Below, in pieces: positions 8,554 through 15,093 of a stretch of 57,656 nucleotides of DNA; within the stretch, counting starts at the first letter, position 1; each line of letters opens with the position of its first letter. Under the pieces are notes generated by a model. It was not told the origin of the DNA, did no database searches, and saw only the letters and a list, made by a program, of their open reading frames with translations. The translations under genes and the position numbers were made by a program. This DNA is from Streptomyces adelaidensis (GTDB lineage Bacteria > Actinomycetota > Actinomycetes > Streptomycetales > Streptomycetaceae): contig NZ_JAEMUX010000056.1 in NCBI RefSeq assembly GCF_016598475.1, forward strand, positions 1-57,656, read 5' to 3'.

Positions 8554-9663
8554 CTACCTCGAACGCGTGTCACCGCCATGATTGCGGAGCCACCGCGCGA
8601 GCGCGGCTTCGACCGCCGGCGCATTCGGCACCGTCTCGACTCCCAAAGGGCGAGCGCCCCTGCTCAGTACCTCCCAGACCGTCCAGCTCGCGCTGCGGAG
8701 CAGGCTCCGGTCCGCCTTCGCCTCCAGACACAGGGACTGCGACGTGCGGATCACGTCGGTGAACACCGACTGCGCCTTCTTGTAGTCCAGGAGCTTCGGC
8801 AGGTCTTCCCGCCAGCCGCTCGAACTCCCCGGTCGGATGCCCTCGACGAGCGTGCACCACCGCTCCGTCATCCGCCGTTCCTGCTCCGACGGATAGCGCA
8901 TCAGGTACAGATGGGTGGCCAGGTCGTAGAGCGGATCGCCGAGCATCGCTAGTTCCCAGTCGATGGCCCACAGCCGACGCTCATGGTCGACGATGAGGTT
9001 CTCCCGGTGAAGATCGGCGTGGAGCAGGCAGAAAGGGCGCTCCCGCAAGCCGGACACATGCTTCCTGAGCTGTTTGAAGGAGTCGGGGTCCAGCTTCAGG
9101 TCCGCGAACAGCTGCCCGTACTCCCGCAGGTTGTCCCCGTACACCCGCTCCTCGGTGAAGTTGATCAATCCGTCGATGAATCCGGCGCTGTCGCCCTCCG
9201 ACGCACGGTCCCGCAGCTCACATCTCCGCTTCACCAGCAGGGTTTCAGGGGTGACGGCTACCAGTTGCCGGAACAGGGCGAGGATCTGCTCGAACTCCTC
9301 CTCGGGAACCGCCGTGCCGGACGCGTGGAGCGTGCCGAGTGTCTCTCCCTCGATGAACCGTTGGAGGACGGTGCCCCCGGCCTCGATGAGGTCGGGAATG
9401 TTGTCGATGCGTCCCTGGAGCTCGGTGAGCAGGCGTTCCTCCGAAACGAAGCACCGCCGGTCGAACCACAGCAGGCTCTCCCGCGGTTCACGGCACTTCC
9501 ACCGTCCGTCGCCACCTCCACCGCCACCGGCCCCGGCCTCCGGCGGCAGCGGGAAGACATACGTCTCATGGTGGTAGCCACGGAGCGGCCCTTCCACCAT
9601 GCCCGGGTCGGCGCTCATCTCACCAGCGCGGCAACGGCCCGTGGAATCCGATTCAGCTGGCAT
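8554..9663 (-). CDS. Aminoglycoside-phosphotransferase-family kinase
   Basis: A single APH fold of about 369 residues. The catalytic loop HADLHREN is at 215-222 and the metal-binding IDWE at 234-237, followed by GDPLYDLATHLYLMRYPSE. The C-terminal region (YKKAQSVFTDVIRTSQSL) resembles that of domain 1 of the next gene, so the two genes are probably related by duplication. The start is uncertain: ATG at 9663 is used, but in-frame ATGs give MSADPGMVEG or MVEGPLRGYHHETY, and the last is where homology seems to begin. A Gly-rich linker lies near residue 45. The gene is divergent from a HAD phosphatase, and the shared 185 bp region holds two palindromes. Confidence 0.75.
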   Translation of the reverse strand: MPAESDSTGRCRAGEMSADPGMVEGPLRGYHHETYVFPLPPEAGAGGGGGGDGRWKCREPRESLLWFDRRCFVSEERLLTELQGRIDNIPDLIEAGGTVLQRFIEGETLGTLHASGTAVPEEEFEQILALFRQLVAVTPETLLVKRRCELRDRASEGDSAGFIDGLINFTEERVYGDNLREYGQLFADLKLDPDSFKQLRKHVSGLRERPFCLLHADLHRENLIVDHERRLWAIDWELAMLGDPLYDLATHLYLMRYPSEQERRMTERWCTLVEGIRPGSSSGWREDLPKLLDYKKAQSVFTDVIRTSQSLCLEAKADRSLLRSASWTVWEVLSRGARPLGVETVPNAPAVEAALARWLRNHGGDTRSR

Positions 9664-9680
9664 TGCCCGTTCTCTCGCCG

Positions 9681-9691
9681 TGGTCAGACCA
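9681..9691. promoter_or_regulatory. Candidate GntR-type operator TGGTCAGACCA
   Basis: Perfect inverted repeat TGGTC-A-GACCA, 17 bp upstream of the single-APH start and in the divergent promoter region. TGGTC/GACCA half-sites are common for GntR-family regulators, and one such gene lies 1 kb away. Confidence 0.4.
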
Positions 9692-9778
9692 GTGGTGAAA
9701 TCAAGGAAGTGGAGGCACGTTACTCCTCCGTGGTGGTGCATCGTGCCAGAGGACGGCGATACGACGTCACGATTCGTC

Positions 9779-9794
9779 TGACTTCCCGAAGTCA
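9779..9794. promoter_or_regulatory. Palindrome TGACTTC-CC-GAAGTCA upstream of HAD gene
   Basis: A 16-bp inverted repeat with perfect seven-base arms, 54 bp upstream of the HAD phosphatase start. Position and symmetry suggest a regulator site; the binding protein is unknown. Confidence 0.4.
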
Positions 9795-9848
9795 TCGGCG
9801 ACCGCTTCGCCTCTCGGATCCCGCGGCCGACTGGGCCACACTGACCCC

Positions 9849-10604
9849 ATGACGAGACTCCCGGCCGACGCCACCGCGCGCTTACGGACGCTCCTCGGCG
9901 AGACACGAGCGGTTCTCTTCGACTTCGACGGCCCGATCTGTGATCTGTTCGGCGGCCGGTCGACGGCGCCGATCGCCCAGGAGATCAAGGCCATGGCCCG
10001 GCGGGAGTGGAGCGTGCTCGACCACGTGGTCGAAGCATGTGAGGACTCGCACGGCCTCCTTCGGATCCTCAGCGAGATGCTGGACCGAAGGGGGGATTCC
10101 TCCCTCGACCCCACCGCGCTGAGCACGGCGAACGACATTGTCATGCGGTACGAGTACGACGCGGTGGACTCGGCCGTGCCGGCCCCGGGGATACACACCC
10201 TGCTCGACACCCTGCTCGGTCTCGGCAAGCGACTGGTGATCGTGACCAACAACGCCGAGGGCCCCGTGCTGAGGTTCCTCGAACTTCATGGCATGTCCGG
10301 CAAGTTCGAGGTGGTCTGCGGTCGTGATCCGCATGAGCCACGCCATATGAAGCCCGACCCGCATCTGCTGCACCGGGCCCTGTGGAGTCTGGGCCGGATG
10401 AGCCCGCGCGACGCCGTCATGGTCGGCGATCAGCTCACCGATCTCCAGGCGGCCAGGTCCGCGGGAGTGGGTTTCCTCGGCTACTCCACCGACGACGAGC
10501 AGAGTGGGAACCTGAGCCGGGAAGGCGCGCACTGCGTGGTCCACTCGCACACCCAGCTCGTCGCGGCCTGTGCCCTTCCACCGGTCAGTTGTCCTCACCC
10601 GTGA
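9849..10604 (+). CDS. HAD-superfamily phosphatase (FDFDGPICDLF type)
   Basis: A 251-residue haloacid-dehalogenase hydrolase. Motif I is VLFDFDGPICDLF with the nucleophile and general acid at D25 and D27. Motif II is VIVTNN, motif III the Lys in MKPDPHLLHRAL, and motif IV VGDQLTDLQAA. The helical cap after motif I suits subclass I. The DGPIC variant also occurs in the second HAD gene at 12.5 kb, so the two are paralogues. It is divergent from the APH kinases and convergent, with a 20-bp overlap, with a GntR gene. A kinase/phosphatase pair on one small phosphorylated metabolite is a plausible but unproven reading. Confidence 0.85.
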   Translation: MTRLPADATARLRTLLGETRAVLFDFDGPICDLFGGRSTAPIAQEIKAMARREWSVLDHVVEACEDSHGLLRILSEMLDRRGDSSLDPTALSTANDIVMRYEYDAVDSAVPAPGIHTLLDTLLGLGKRLVIVTNNAEGPVLRFLELHGMSGKFEVVCGRDPHEPRHMKPDPHLLHRALWSLGRMSPRDAVMVGDQLTDLQAARSAGVGFLGYSTDDEQSGNLSREGAHCVVHSHTQLVAACALPPVSCPHP

Positions 10605-11466
10605 GCCGGTCCCAGACCGAGTCGAACCAGGCCTGCGCGGCATCCACGAAGACGGTCCCCTGGGACGATACGTCGGTGTCCTTGACGTGGTGGGTCAGCG
10701 TGGCTCCCAGCCCGAGTACATCGCTGACCACGACCTCTTCGTCCTCGCCCACCTCGATCGTGCGCTCGACCACCTCGTAGAAGCCGTGCAGCGCCTCGGT
10801 GCGGTTGAGCAGATAGACCTTGAAGGCCGGTGCCATGGGAATGCGTCGGAACTCGATGTCGACGTGCGGCACGAACCCTTCTCGCTTCAGGTCCTCCAGC
10901 GCCCTCTTCAGCAGCGACCCGTGCATCCGTGTTATCTCACGAAGGCGCTCCTGCGGCCGCGTGTCCTCGGGCCTGCCTTTGACCTTCGGATACGGCAGTG
11001 GCACCGACTCACACGGCAGCAGCATGCGCAGCACTATGCGTTCGGGCGCGATCTCCCCCTCACGAACCCTCTCCGCCTGCAATCGGATGTGAGTGCTCAA
11101 GGACTCCGACGTCAGCGTGGAAATGTCCAGGGCGACTTCGCTGCGCTCAAAGGCGTAGTCGAAGAACGACCGCAGCGTCACCCCACGGCTGCCCCACACA
11201 GCGGCCGTCCCTGACGACTGCACCCGTTGAGCGCCCAACACCCGGGTCCCGCTCCCCTGCCGCGACTCGATCCAGCCCTCATCGCCCAACCTGGCCAGGG
11301 CTCGCTGAACGGTGTCGCGCGAGACGCCGAGCTCCTCGACCAACGCCCGCTGCGGGGGCAGAGCCCCTCCCACCGGATAGGTGCCGTCCGCTATGCGAGC
11401 CCGCAGCGTCTCCAGGACGCGCTCGAACTTGCTGCCGCCACCCTCTCCGCCTCGTGCATCACCCAT
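10585..11466 (-). CDS. GntR-type regulator with uncharacterised C-terminal domain (paralogue 1)
   Basis: A 293-residue protein with an N-terminal GntR winged helix (about 12-80; LRARIADGTYPVGGALPPQR, LVEELGVSRDTVQRALARL). The C-terminal half is not a clear UTRA or FCD domain. It has conserved strands (RIVLRMLLPCESVPLP; AFKVYLLNRTEALHGFYEV) and ends with FVDAAQAWFDSVWDRL. That ending resembles the tail of PLD-like sensor domains, but this is tentative. Two paralogues occur at 12.6 and 13.8 kb. ATG at 11466 is used; a TTG at 11499 is possible. It is divergent from a small membrane protein gene, with a 20-bp palindrome between, so autoregulation and control of that gene are likely. Confidence 0.85.
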   Translation of the reverse strand: MGDARGGEGGGSKFERVLETLRARIADGTYPVGGALPPQRALVEELGVSRDTVQRALARLGDEGWIESRQGSGTRVLGAQRVQSSGTAAVWGSRGVTLRSFFDYAFERSEVALDISTLTSESLSTHIRLQAERVREGEIAPERIVLRMLLPCESVPLPYPKVKGRPEDTRPQERLREITRMHGSLLKRALEDLKREGFVPHVDIEFRRIPMAPAFKVYLLNRTEALHGFYEVVERTIEVGEDEEVVVSDVLGLGATLTHHVKDTDVSSQGTVFVDAAQAWFDSVWDRLTGEDN

Positions 11467-11520
11467 CCCTCGACCGTACCGCTTCCGGCCGCTGAACAAA
11501 CCAGTTCCAGTCAGCCAAAC

Positions 11521-11598
11521 AGGCCAACTGGACAGGCAGTTAAGGGATCAGGCCAGCAGGGCATACAGCACTCAAGTCAACTACCAGGCCAATTGGAC
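11521..11598. repeat. Direct repeat AGGCCAAYTGGAC, two copies
   Basis: AGGCCAACTGGAC at 11521-11533 and AGGCCAATTGGAC at 11586-11598 differ at one base and are 65 bp apart. Both lie between a GntR gene and a divergent small membrane protein gene; the second copy forms most of a larger palindrome. Confidence 0.7.
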
Positions 11599-11602
11599 TG
11601 GT
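11583..11602. promoter_or_regulatory. Candidate operator of GntR paralogue 1
   Basis: The 20-bp inverted repeat ACCAGGCCAATTGGACTGGT pairs at 9 of 10 positions. It is centred about 45 bp upstream of the small membrane protein start and 125 bp upstream of the GntR start. Confidence 0.5.
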
Positions 11603-11635
11603 TAGTGGAATGACAGATGGAACGGGGTGGGAAGC

Positions 11636-11818
11636 ATGGTTCTCTGGGAGCTGATACGGGCAGCAGTCCAATTCACCGCAGGTCACCTGGTGGGGCGGGC
11701 ACTGGGCCCGCTGGGACTGGCCCTTCTGGTCACGGTTCTGGTGGCTGTGCGGGTGCGCCATGTGCACCCGGCGTGGTGGGCGGTGCTCCTCTTCGTCCTG
11801 CTGATGGTTCAGGCCTGA
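11636..11818 (+). CDS. Small hydrophobic membrane protein (divergent from GntR paralogue 1)
   Basis: A 60-residue protein with probably two transmembrane segments (about 20-38, GRALGPLGLALLVTVLVAV, and 45-58, WWAVLLFVLLM) joined by a short basic/His loop (RVRHVHP). Its layout matches the small protein at 13625, also divergent from a GntR paralogue: Gly-rich start of helix 1, TV in the helix, a basic loop ending in His, then a hydrophobic helix. The two are likely homologues. ATG at 11636 has a weak GGTGGGA site; a GTG at 11627 is in frame. The stop lies 10 bp inside the convergent HAD gene. Function unknown. Confidence 0.6.
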   Translation: MVLWELIRAAVQFTAGHLVGRALGPLGLALLVTVLVAVRVRHVHPAWWAVLLFVLLMVQA

Positions 11819-12558
11819 TCCTGGAACCGCCCTCGCAGGGCGTCCAGTACGGGCTTCAGCGAGTCCACGGTGCGGGGAAAGGGGACGCCCGCCGCCAAGA
11901 GCGCTTTGAGTTTGTACTCGTTACGCGCGTAGCCCAGGAAGGGAACGCCCGCTTCCCTGGCCGCCTCGAAGTCCGTCGGGGCGTCGCCGAGCATCAGGGA
12001 GCGGGAGGGGTCGGCGCCCATCGCGTTGAGGGCCTGGCGCAGGATGTGCGGGTGCGGCTTCATCAGGTCGAGGTCGCGCGTGCGGCCGTATATGTAGGGG
12101 AAGCAGTCGGTCAGGCCCCGCGTCTCGATGTAACGGGCCGCCGCGAGCGCCGAGTTGTTGGTCGTTATGGCGAACTTGGCCTGTCCGGACCAGGTCCGGA
12201 TGAGCGGATCGGCGTACATGGTGGGGTACGCCTTCGGGGCGGCGGTCAGCTCCTGCTGGGTGAGCCACTTCTCCAGGTCGATGATCAGGTCGCTGCTCGG
12301 GTGGCGCCGGCTCAGGCCCAGCAGTACGACCTGGGGGTCCGCCGTACTCCGTTCCCGCTCCGTCAGCAGGCCGCCCAGCCCGCGTTTGTCGATCAACTTG
12401 ACGAGATCTCGGGCCACTTGGTGCGCGGGATGGCCGGAGAACAGCCGGCAGATCGGCCCGTCCAGGTCCCAGAGCACGAAGCGGACGGGAGCGATCAGTT
12501 CACGCAGGGACGCTGTCTCTACTGTCACCGGTTCAGTCTGCGCCGTATCAGGAGTCAC
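11809..12558 (-). CDS. HAD-superfamily phosphatase (DLDGPICRLFSGH type)
   Basis: A 249-residue HAD hydrolase, paralogous to the one at 9849. Motif I is VLWDLDGPICRLFSGH with D31 and D33. Motif II is AITTNNSALAA, motif III the Lys in LMKPHPHILRQAL, and motif IV LGDAPTDFEAAREAG. The GTG start overlaps the stop of the upstream GntR gene by one base (TAGTG), so the two are almost certainly co-transcribed and perhaps translationally coupled. An operon of this phosphatase with a GntR regulator, plus a second HAD-GntR pair next door, suggests a repeated regulatory module. The substrate is unknown. Confidence 0.85.
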   Translation of the reverse strand: MTPDTAQTEPVTVETASLRELIAPVRFVLWDLDGPICRLFSGHPAHQVARDLVKLIDKRGLGGLLTERERSTADPQVVLLGLSRRHPSSDLIIDLEKWLTQQELTAAPKAYPTMYADPLIRTWSGQAKFAITTNNSALAAARYIETRGLTDCFPYIYGRTRDLDLMKPHPHILRQALNAMGADPSRSLMLGDAPTDFEAAREAGVPFLGYARNEYKLKALLAAGVPFPRTVDSLKPVLDALRGRFQDQA

Positions 12559-13415
12559 TAGGAGAGTGTCAGGTCCGTCGTGATGGTTTCCCAGAGGGCG
12601 TCGAACCACTGCTGCGACTGCTCCACGAAGGCGGCGTCGCGGGGGCCGGTGTTCCTCTCGAAGGAGAAGAGGAGGGACTGGGTGCCGAAGGCGTCGTACA
12701 TCTCCAGGGTGCCGCCCTCCATCTCCTCCTCGCGCCTCATGAGCATGTAGTAGGCGATCAGGGCTTCCGTGCCGTTGAGGAGGTAGAGCTTGACGGGCGG
12801 GGTGAAGGGCAGGGCGCGGAAGGTCACGCGGACGTCTAGTTGGTGGGAGGTGCGCAGCGCCAGGAGGTTGTGGCGCAGGACGCGGATCTGGGCGTTGCGC
12901 TGGTCGAGCCAGCGCTTGTGGACGGGGTCCTCCTCGTCGCCGCGGGCCTCCACCGGGACCGGGAAGGCCAGGTTGATCTTCCGGGAGGGGAGGAGTATGC
13001 GGACGTCGATGGACTCGGGGCGGATCGTTCCCTCGTGGATGAGGCGGACCGGTTCGCCAAGGGCCATCATCAGGGTCTCGGCGGTGAGGCAGGCCGCGTC
13101 GACGCGTACGTGCGGGGCGGAGAATGCCTCGGCGAGGCGTGGGGCGAGGCCCACCATCGTCGGCTGCGGCTCGTCCCGGGTGGGGTGGGTGGCCTCGGCG
13201 ACCCTGGGCGGGCTCCCCTTGCTCACATTGCTGAGCAGCCCGTCGTCCTGGAGTGCGCGCAGGGCCTGACGGACCGTGCCGCGCTCCACGCCGAACTCCT
13301 CCGCCAGCTCGGCCTGGGTGGGCAGGCGCGCGCCCGGCCTGAGGTCGCCGCTGCGGATGCGGTCCCGCAGGGTGTCGGCGATCTCCTGGGACGAGAGCTT
13401 TCTGCTGCCGTTCAC
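12558..13415 (-). CDS. GntR-type regulator (paralogue 2)
   Basis: A 285-residue regulator. The GntR winged helix covers about 8-75 (IADTLRDRIRSGDLRPGARL, LAEEFGVERGTVRQALRAL). The C-terminal domain closely resembles that of paralogue 3, with the shared blocks FRALPFTPPVKLYLLNG, LEMYDA, and FVEQS..WF.ALWETI. The GTG at 13415 is chosen because AGGAG lies nine bases upstream; an in-frame TTG at 13442 is possible. It heads a two-gene operon with the HAD phosphatase. Its upstream region carries the palindrome AGTTGG-TTG-CCAACT, which also lies in front of paralogue 3 and of the divergent small membrane protein gene. Confidence 0.88.
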   Translation of the reverse strand: MNGSRKLSSQEIADTLRDRIRSGDLRPGARLPTQAELAEEFGVERGTVRQALRALQDDGLLSNVSKGSPPRVAEATHPTRDEPQPTMVGLAPRLAEAFSAPHVRVDAACLTAETLMMALGEPVRLIHEGTIRPESIDVRILLPSRKINLAFPVPVEARGDEEDPVHKRWLDQRNAQIRVLRHNLLALRTSHQLDVRVTFRALPFTPPVKLYLLNGTEALIAYYMLMRREEEMEGGTLEMYDAFGTQSLLFSFERNTGPRDAAFVEQSQQWFDALWETITTDLTLS

Positions 13416-13523
13416 TGCAACGTTCTCCTGGGTCACGACCAAACGCTACAACTCTCGTCCATCTTTGGGGAGTTCTCGGGAAGGTGGTTACGAACATCGA
13501 CCAAGTGGGAACCATCTGGGAAG

Positions 13524-13538
13524 AGTTGGTTGCCAACT
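13524..13538. promoter_or_regulatory. Candidate operator AGTTGG-TTG-CCAACT
   Basis: Perfect six-base arms with a 3-bp spacer, between GntR paralogue 2 and the small membrane protein gene. A further AGTTGG half-site follows at 13545-13550. The same palindrome (spacer TCG) occurs at 14841-14855 in front of paralogue 3, inside a longer conserved promoter block. Confidence 0.65.
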
Positions 13539-13624
13539 TAGTCGAGTTGGCGGATATTTTGCCTCCGATCGAAGCCCGGCCCTCGCTCCACCTTGCCGCA
13601 CCTCTCCCCGAAGGAGGTACCACC

Positions 13625-13813
13625 ATGCCCACCATCGCCCTCATCTCCGCCATCGCCGTCGTCGCTTTCCAGAAGACGGTCGAGTGGCGCTACGGCACGA
13701 TGGGAGTCGTCGGCCTGCTGTTCCTCACGGTCGGGCTGAAGGCGAAGAACCACACCTGCAGCTCCATAGGCGCGGTGATCCTCACGCTGATGTTCGCCGG
13801 CCCCGCGCTGTGA
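13625..13813 (+). CDS. Small membrane protein (divergent from GntR paralogue 2)
   Basis: A 62-residue protein with an almost ideal ribosome binding site (AAGGAGG, seven bases before ATG), so it is surely translated. It has hydrophobic segments at about 2-15, 26-38 (GVVGLLFLTVGL) and 48-61 (IGAVILTLMFAGPA), with a KAKNHTCSS loop between the last two. It matches the small protein at 11636 in size, order of segments, His-containing basic loop and position opposite a GntR gene. No known family can be named from sequence alone; small transfer-associated proteins of Streptomyces mobile elements are one possibility. Confidence 0.8.
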   Translation: MPTIALISAIAVVAFQKTVEWRYGTMGVVGLLFLTVGLKAKNHTCSSIGAVILTLMFAGPAL

Positions 13814-13840
13814 CGGTCGCCGGCGTGCCGCGGGAGACCA

Positions 13841-14752
13841 TCAGCTCGTGAGCAGCAGGTCCGAGCTGATGGTCTCCCACAGCGCGTTGAACCACAGGTG
13901 GGACTGTTCGACGAACGTGGTGTCCCGCGGGGCCGCCGTCGCGCCCTGCTGGAAGGCGAAGAGCGTGGACTGGGTGCCCTCGGCGTCGTACATCTCAAGC
14001 TGTTCGCTGTCCACTTCGGCCTCCTTCCGCTGGACGGTGTAGTACGCGAAGAGCGCTTCCTGGCCGTTGAGGAGGTACAACTTCACGGGTGGGGTGAAGG
14101 GCAGGGCACGGAAGGAGACGTGTACGTCGATGCCGTGCGTGGACCGTAACGCCAGCAGGTTGTGCTTCAGGACCTGGCCCTGCGCGTTGCGCTGGGCGAG
14201 CCAGCGGCGCTGGAGCCGGCCGTCGACCGAGGCGTCGACCGGGGCCGGGAAGGCGAGCGGGATGTCGCGGCTGGGCAGCATCACCCGGACGTCGACCCTG
14301 GCCGGATTTATACGCCCCGCGTGAATCTCGCGCAACGGCTCACCCACGGCGAGCGTGAGGGACACGGACGTCAGGCAGAGCGCGTCGATCTCCACGTGCG
14401 GGGCCGCGAAGGCGGTGGATATGCGAGAGGCAAGCTCCACCATCGTGGGCCGCGGCGCCGCTCCCGGCCCGCCGATCACGGCCGCACCCAGGCGTGGGGC
14501 GACAGTCGCCGGGCTTCCCTTGGAAACGTTGGTGAGCAGGCGCTCCGACTGCAGGATGCGCAGTGCCTGCCGTACGGCGCCGCGCTCCACGCCGAACTCG
14601 TCGGCCAGCTTCGCCTGGGTGGGCATGCGCTGCCCCGGTCGCAGCTCGCCGGACCTGATCCGGCCGCGCAACACGTCGGCCACCTCGCGATGTGACCGCT
14701 GGGGCCCCTGTGACGACTTCCGTCCATCGACGGCCGTGCGTTCCCGCTCCAC
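13841..14752 (-). CDS. GntR-type regulator (paralogue 3)
   Basis: A 303-residue regulator. The GntR winged helix is at about 20-85 (VADVLRGRIRSGELRPGQRM, LADEFGVERGAVRQALRIL). Its C-terminal domain is nearly that of paralogue 2, with FRALPFTPPVKLYLLNG and LEMYDAEGTQSTLFAF. The GTG at 14752 (VERERTAVDG) is the most likely start, because the equivalent promoter block lies just upstream as in paralogue 2. No HAD gene follows; the downstream neighbour is the divergent-side small membrane protein gene of paralogue 2. It probably arose by duplication of the 12.5-13.5 kb unit followed by loss of the HAD part. Confidence 0.88.
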   Translation of the reverse strand: MERERTAVDGRKSSQGPQRSHREVADVLRGRIRSGELRPGQRMPTQAKLADEFGVERGAVRQALRILQSERLLTNVSKGSPATVAPRLGAAVIGGPGAAPRPTMVELASRISTAFAAPHVEIDALCLTSVSLTLAVGEPLREIHAGRINPARVDVRVMLPSRDIPLAFPAPVDASVDGRLQRRWLAQRNAQGQVLKHNLLALRSTHGIDVHVSFRALPFTPPVKLYLLNGQEALFAYYTVQRKEAEVDSEQLEMYDAEGTQSTLFAFQQGATAAPRDTTFVEQSHLWFNALWETISSDLLLTS

Positions 14753-15093
14753 GAACAAAACAGTACAACTTCGCGCCATCTTTGGGCAGTTCAGGAGAAG
14801 GTGGTTATGAGACGACTCCAAGCGGAGATAAGTACGTAAGAGTTGGTCGCCAACTTTCGCAACCTGGTCAAATTTTCCAGTGGTTGGTGACGCTGGCAAC
14901 TGCCACACAGATCGACCGATCGACCTCCCCTCCGGAGGGGAGCCGGGAGTTCGACCGGTCCGCACAGCCACAACTGAATGGTTCAGCCACAACTGAATGC
15001 GCAGCCACAACCACAACCGCATAGCTACGGATATCCGCACACTCCATGGAAAGGTCCACGTCACAGAGAGCTCTGAAGAGTTCTGAGCACTTC
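14753..15093. other. Intergenic region upstream of GntR paralogue 3
   Basis: It contains a promoter block similar to that in front of paralogue 2 (about 14760-14870), the AGTTGG-TCG-CCAACT palindrome, and a 16-bp direct repeat CAGCCACAACTGAATG at 14965-14980 and 14984-14999 (19-bp period, with a degenerate third copy). I see no gene in it. Confidence 0.6.
14841..14855. promoter_or_regulatory. Candidate operator AGTTGG-TCG-CCAACT
   Basis: Perfect six-base arms and a 3-bp spacer, about 90 bp upstream of the GntR paralogue 3 start. It matches the site at 13524-13538 in sequence and in distance to its own gene (about 110 bp), so the two regulators probably recognise the same DNA. Confidence 0.65.

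Noticed and set aside
11809..13653. 614-codon minus frame suggesting a large HAD fusion
   Set aside because: Only the last 249 codons encode HAD; the rest reads GntR paralogue 2 in a wrong frame. The GTG at 12558 is a better start.
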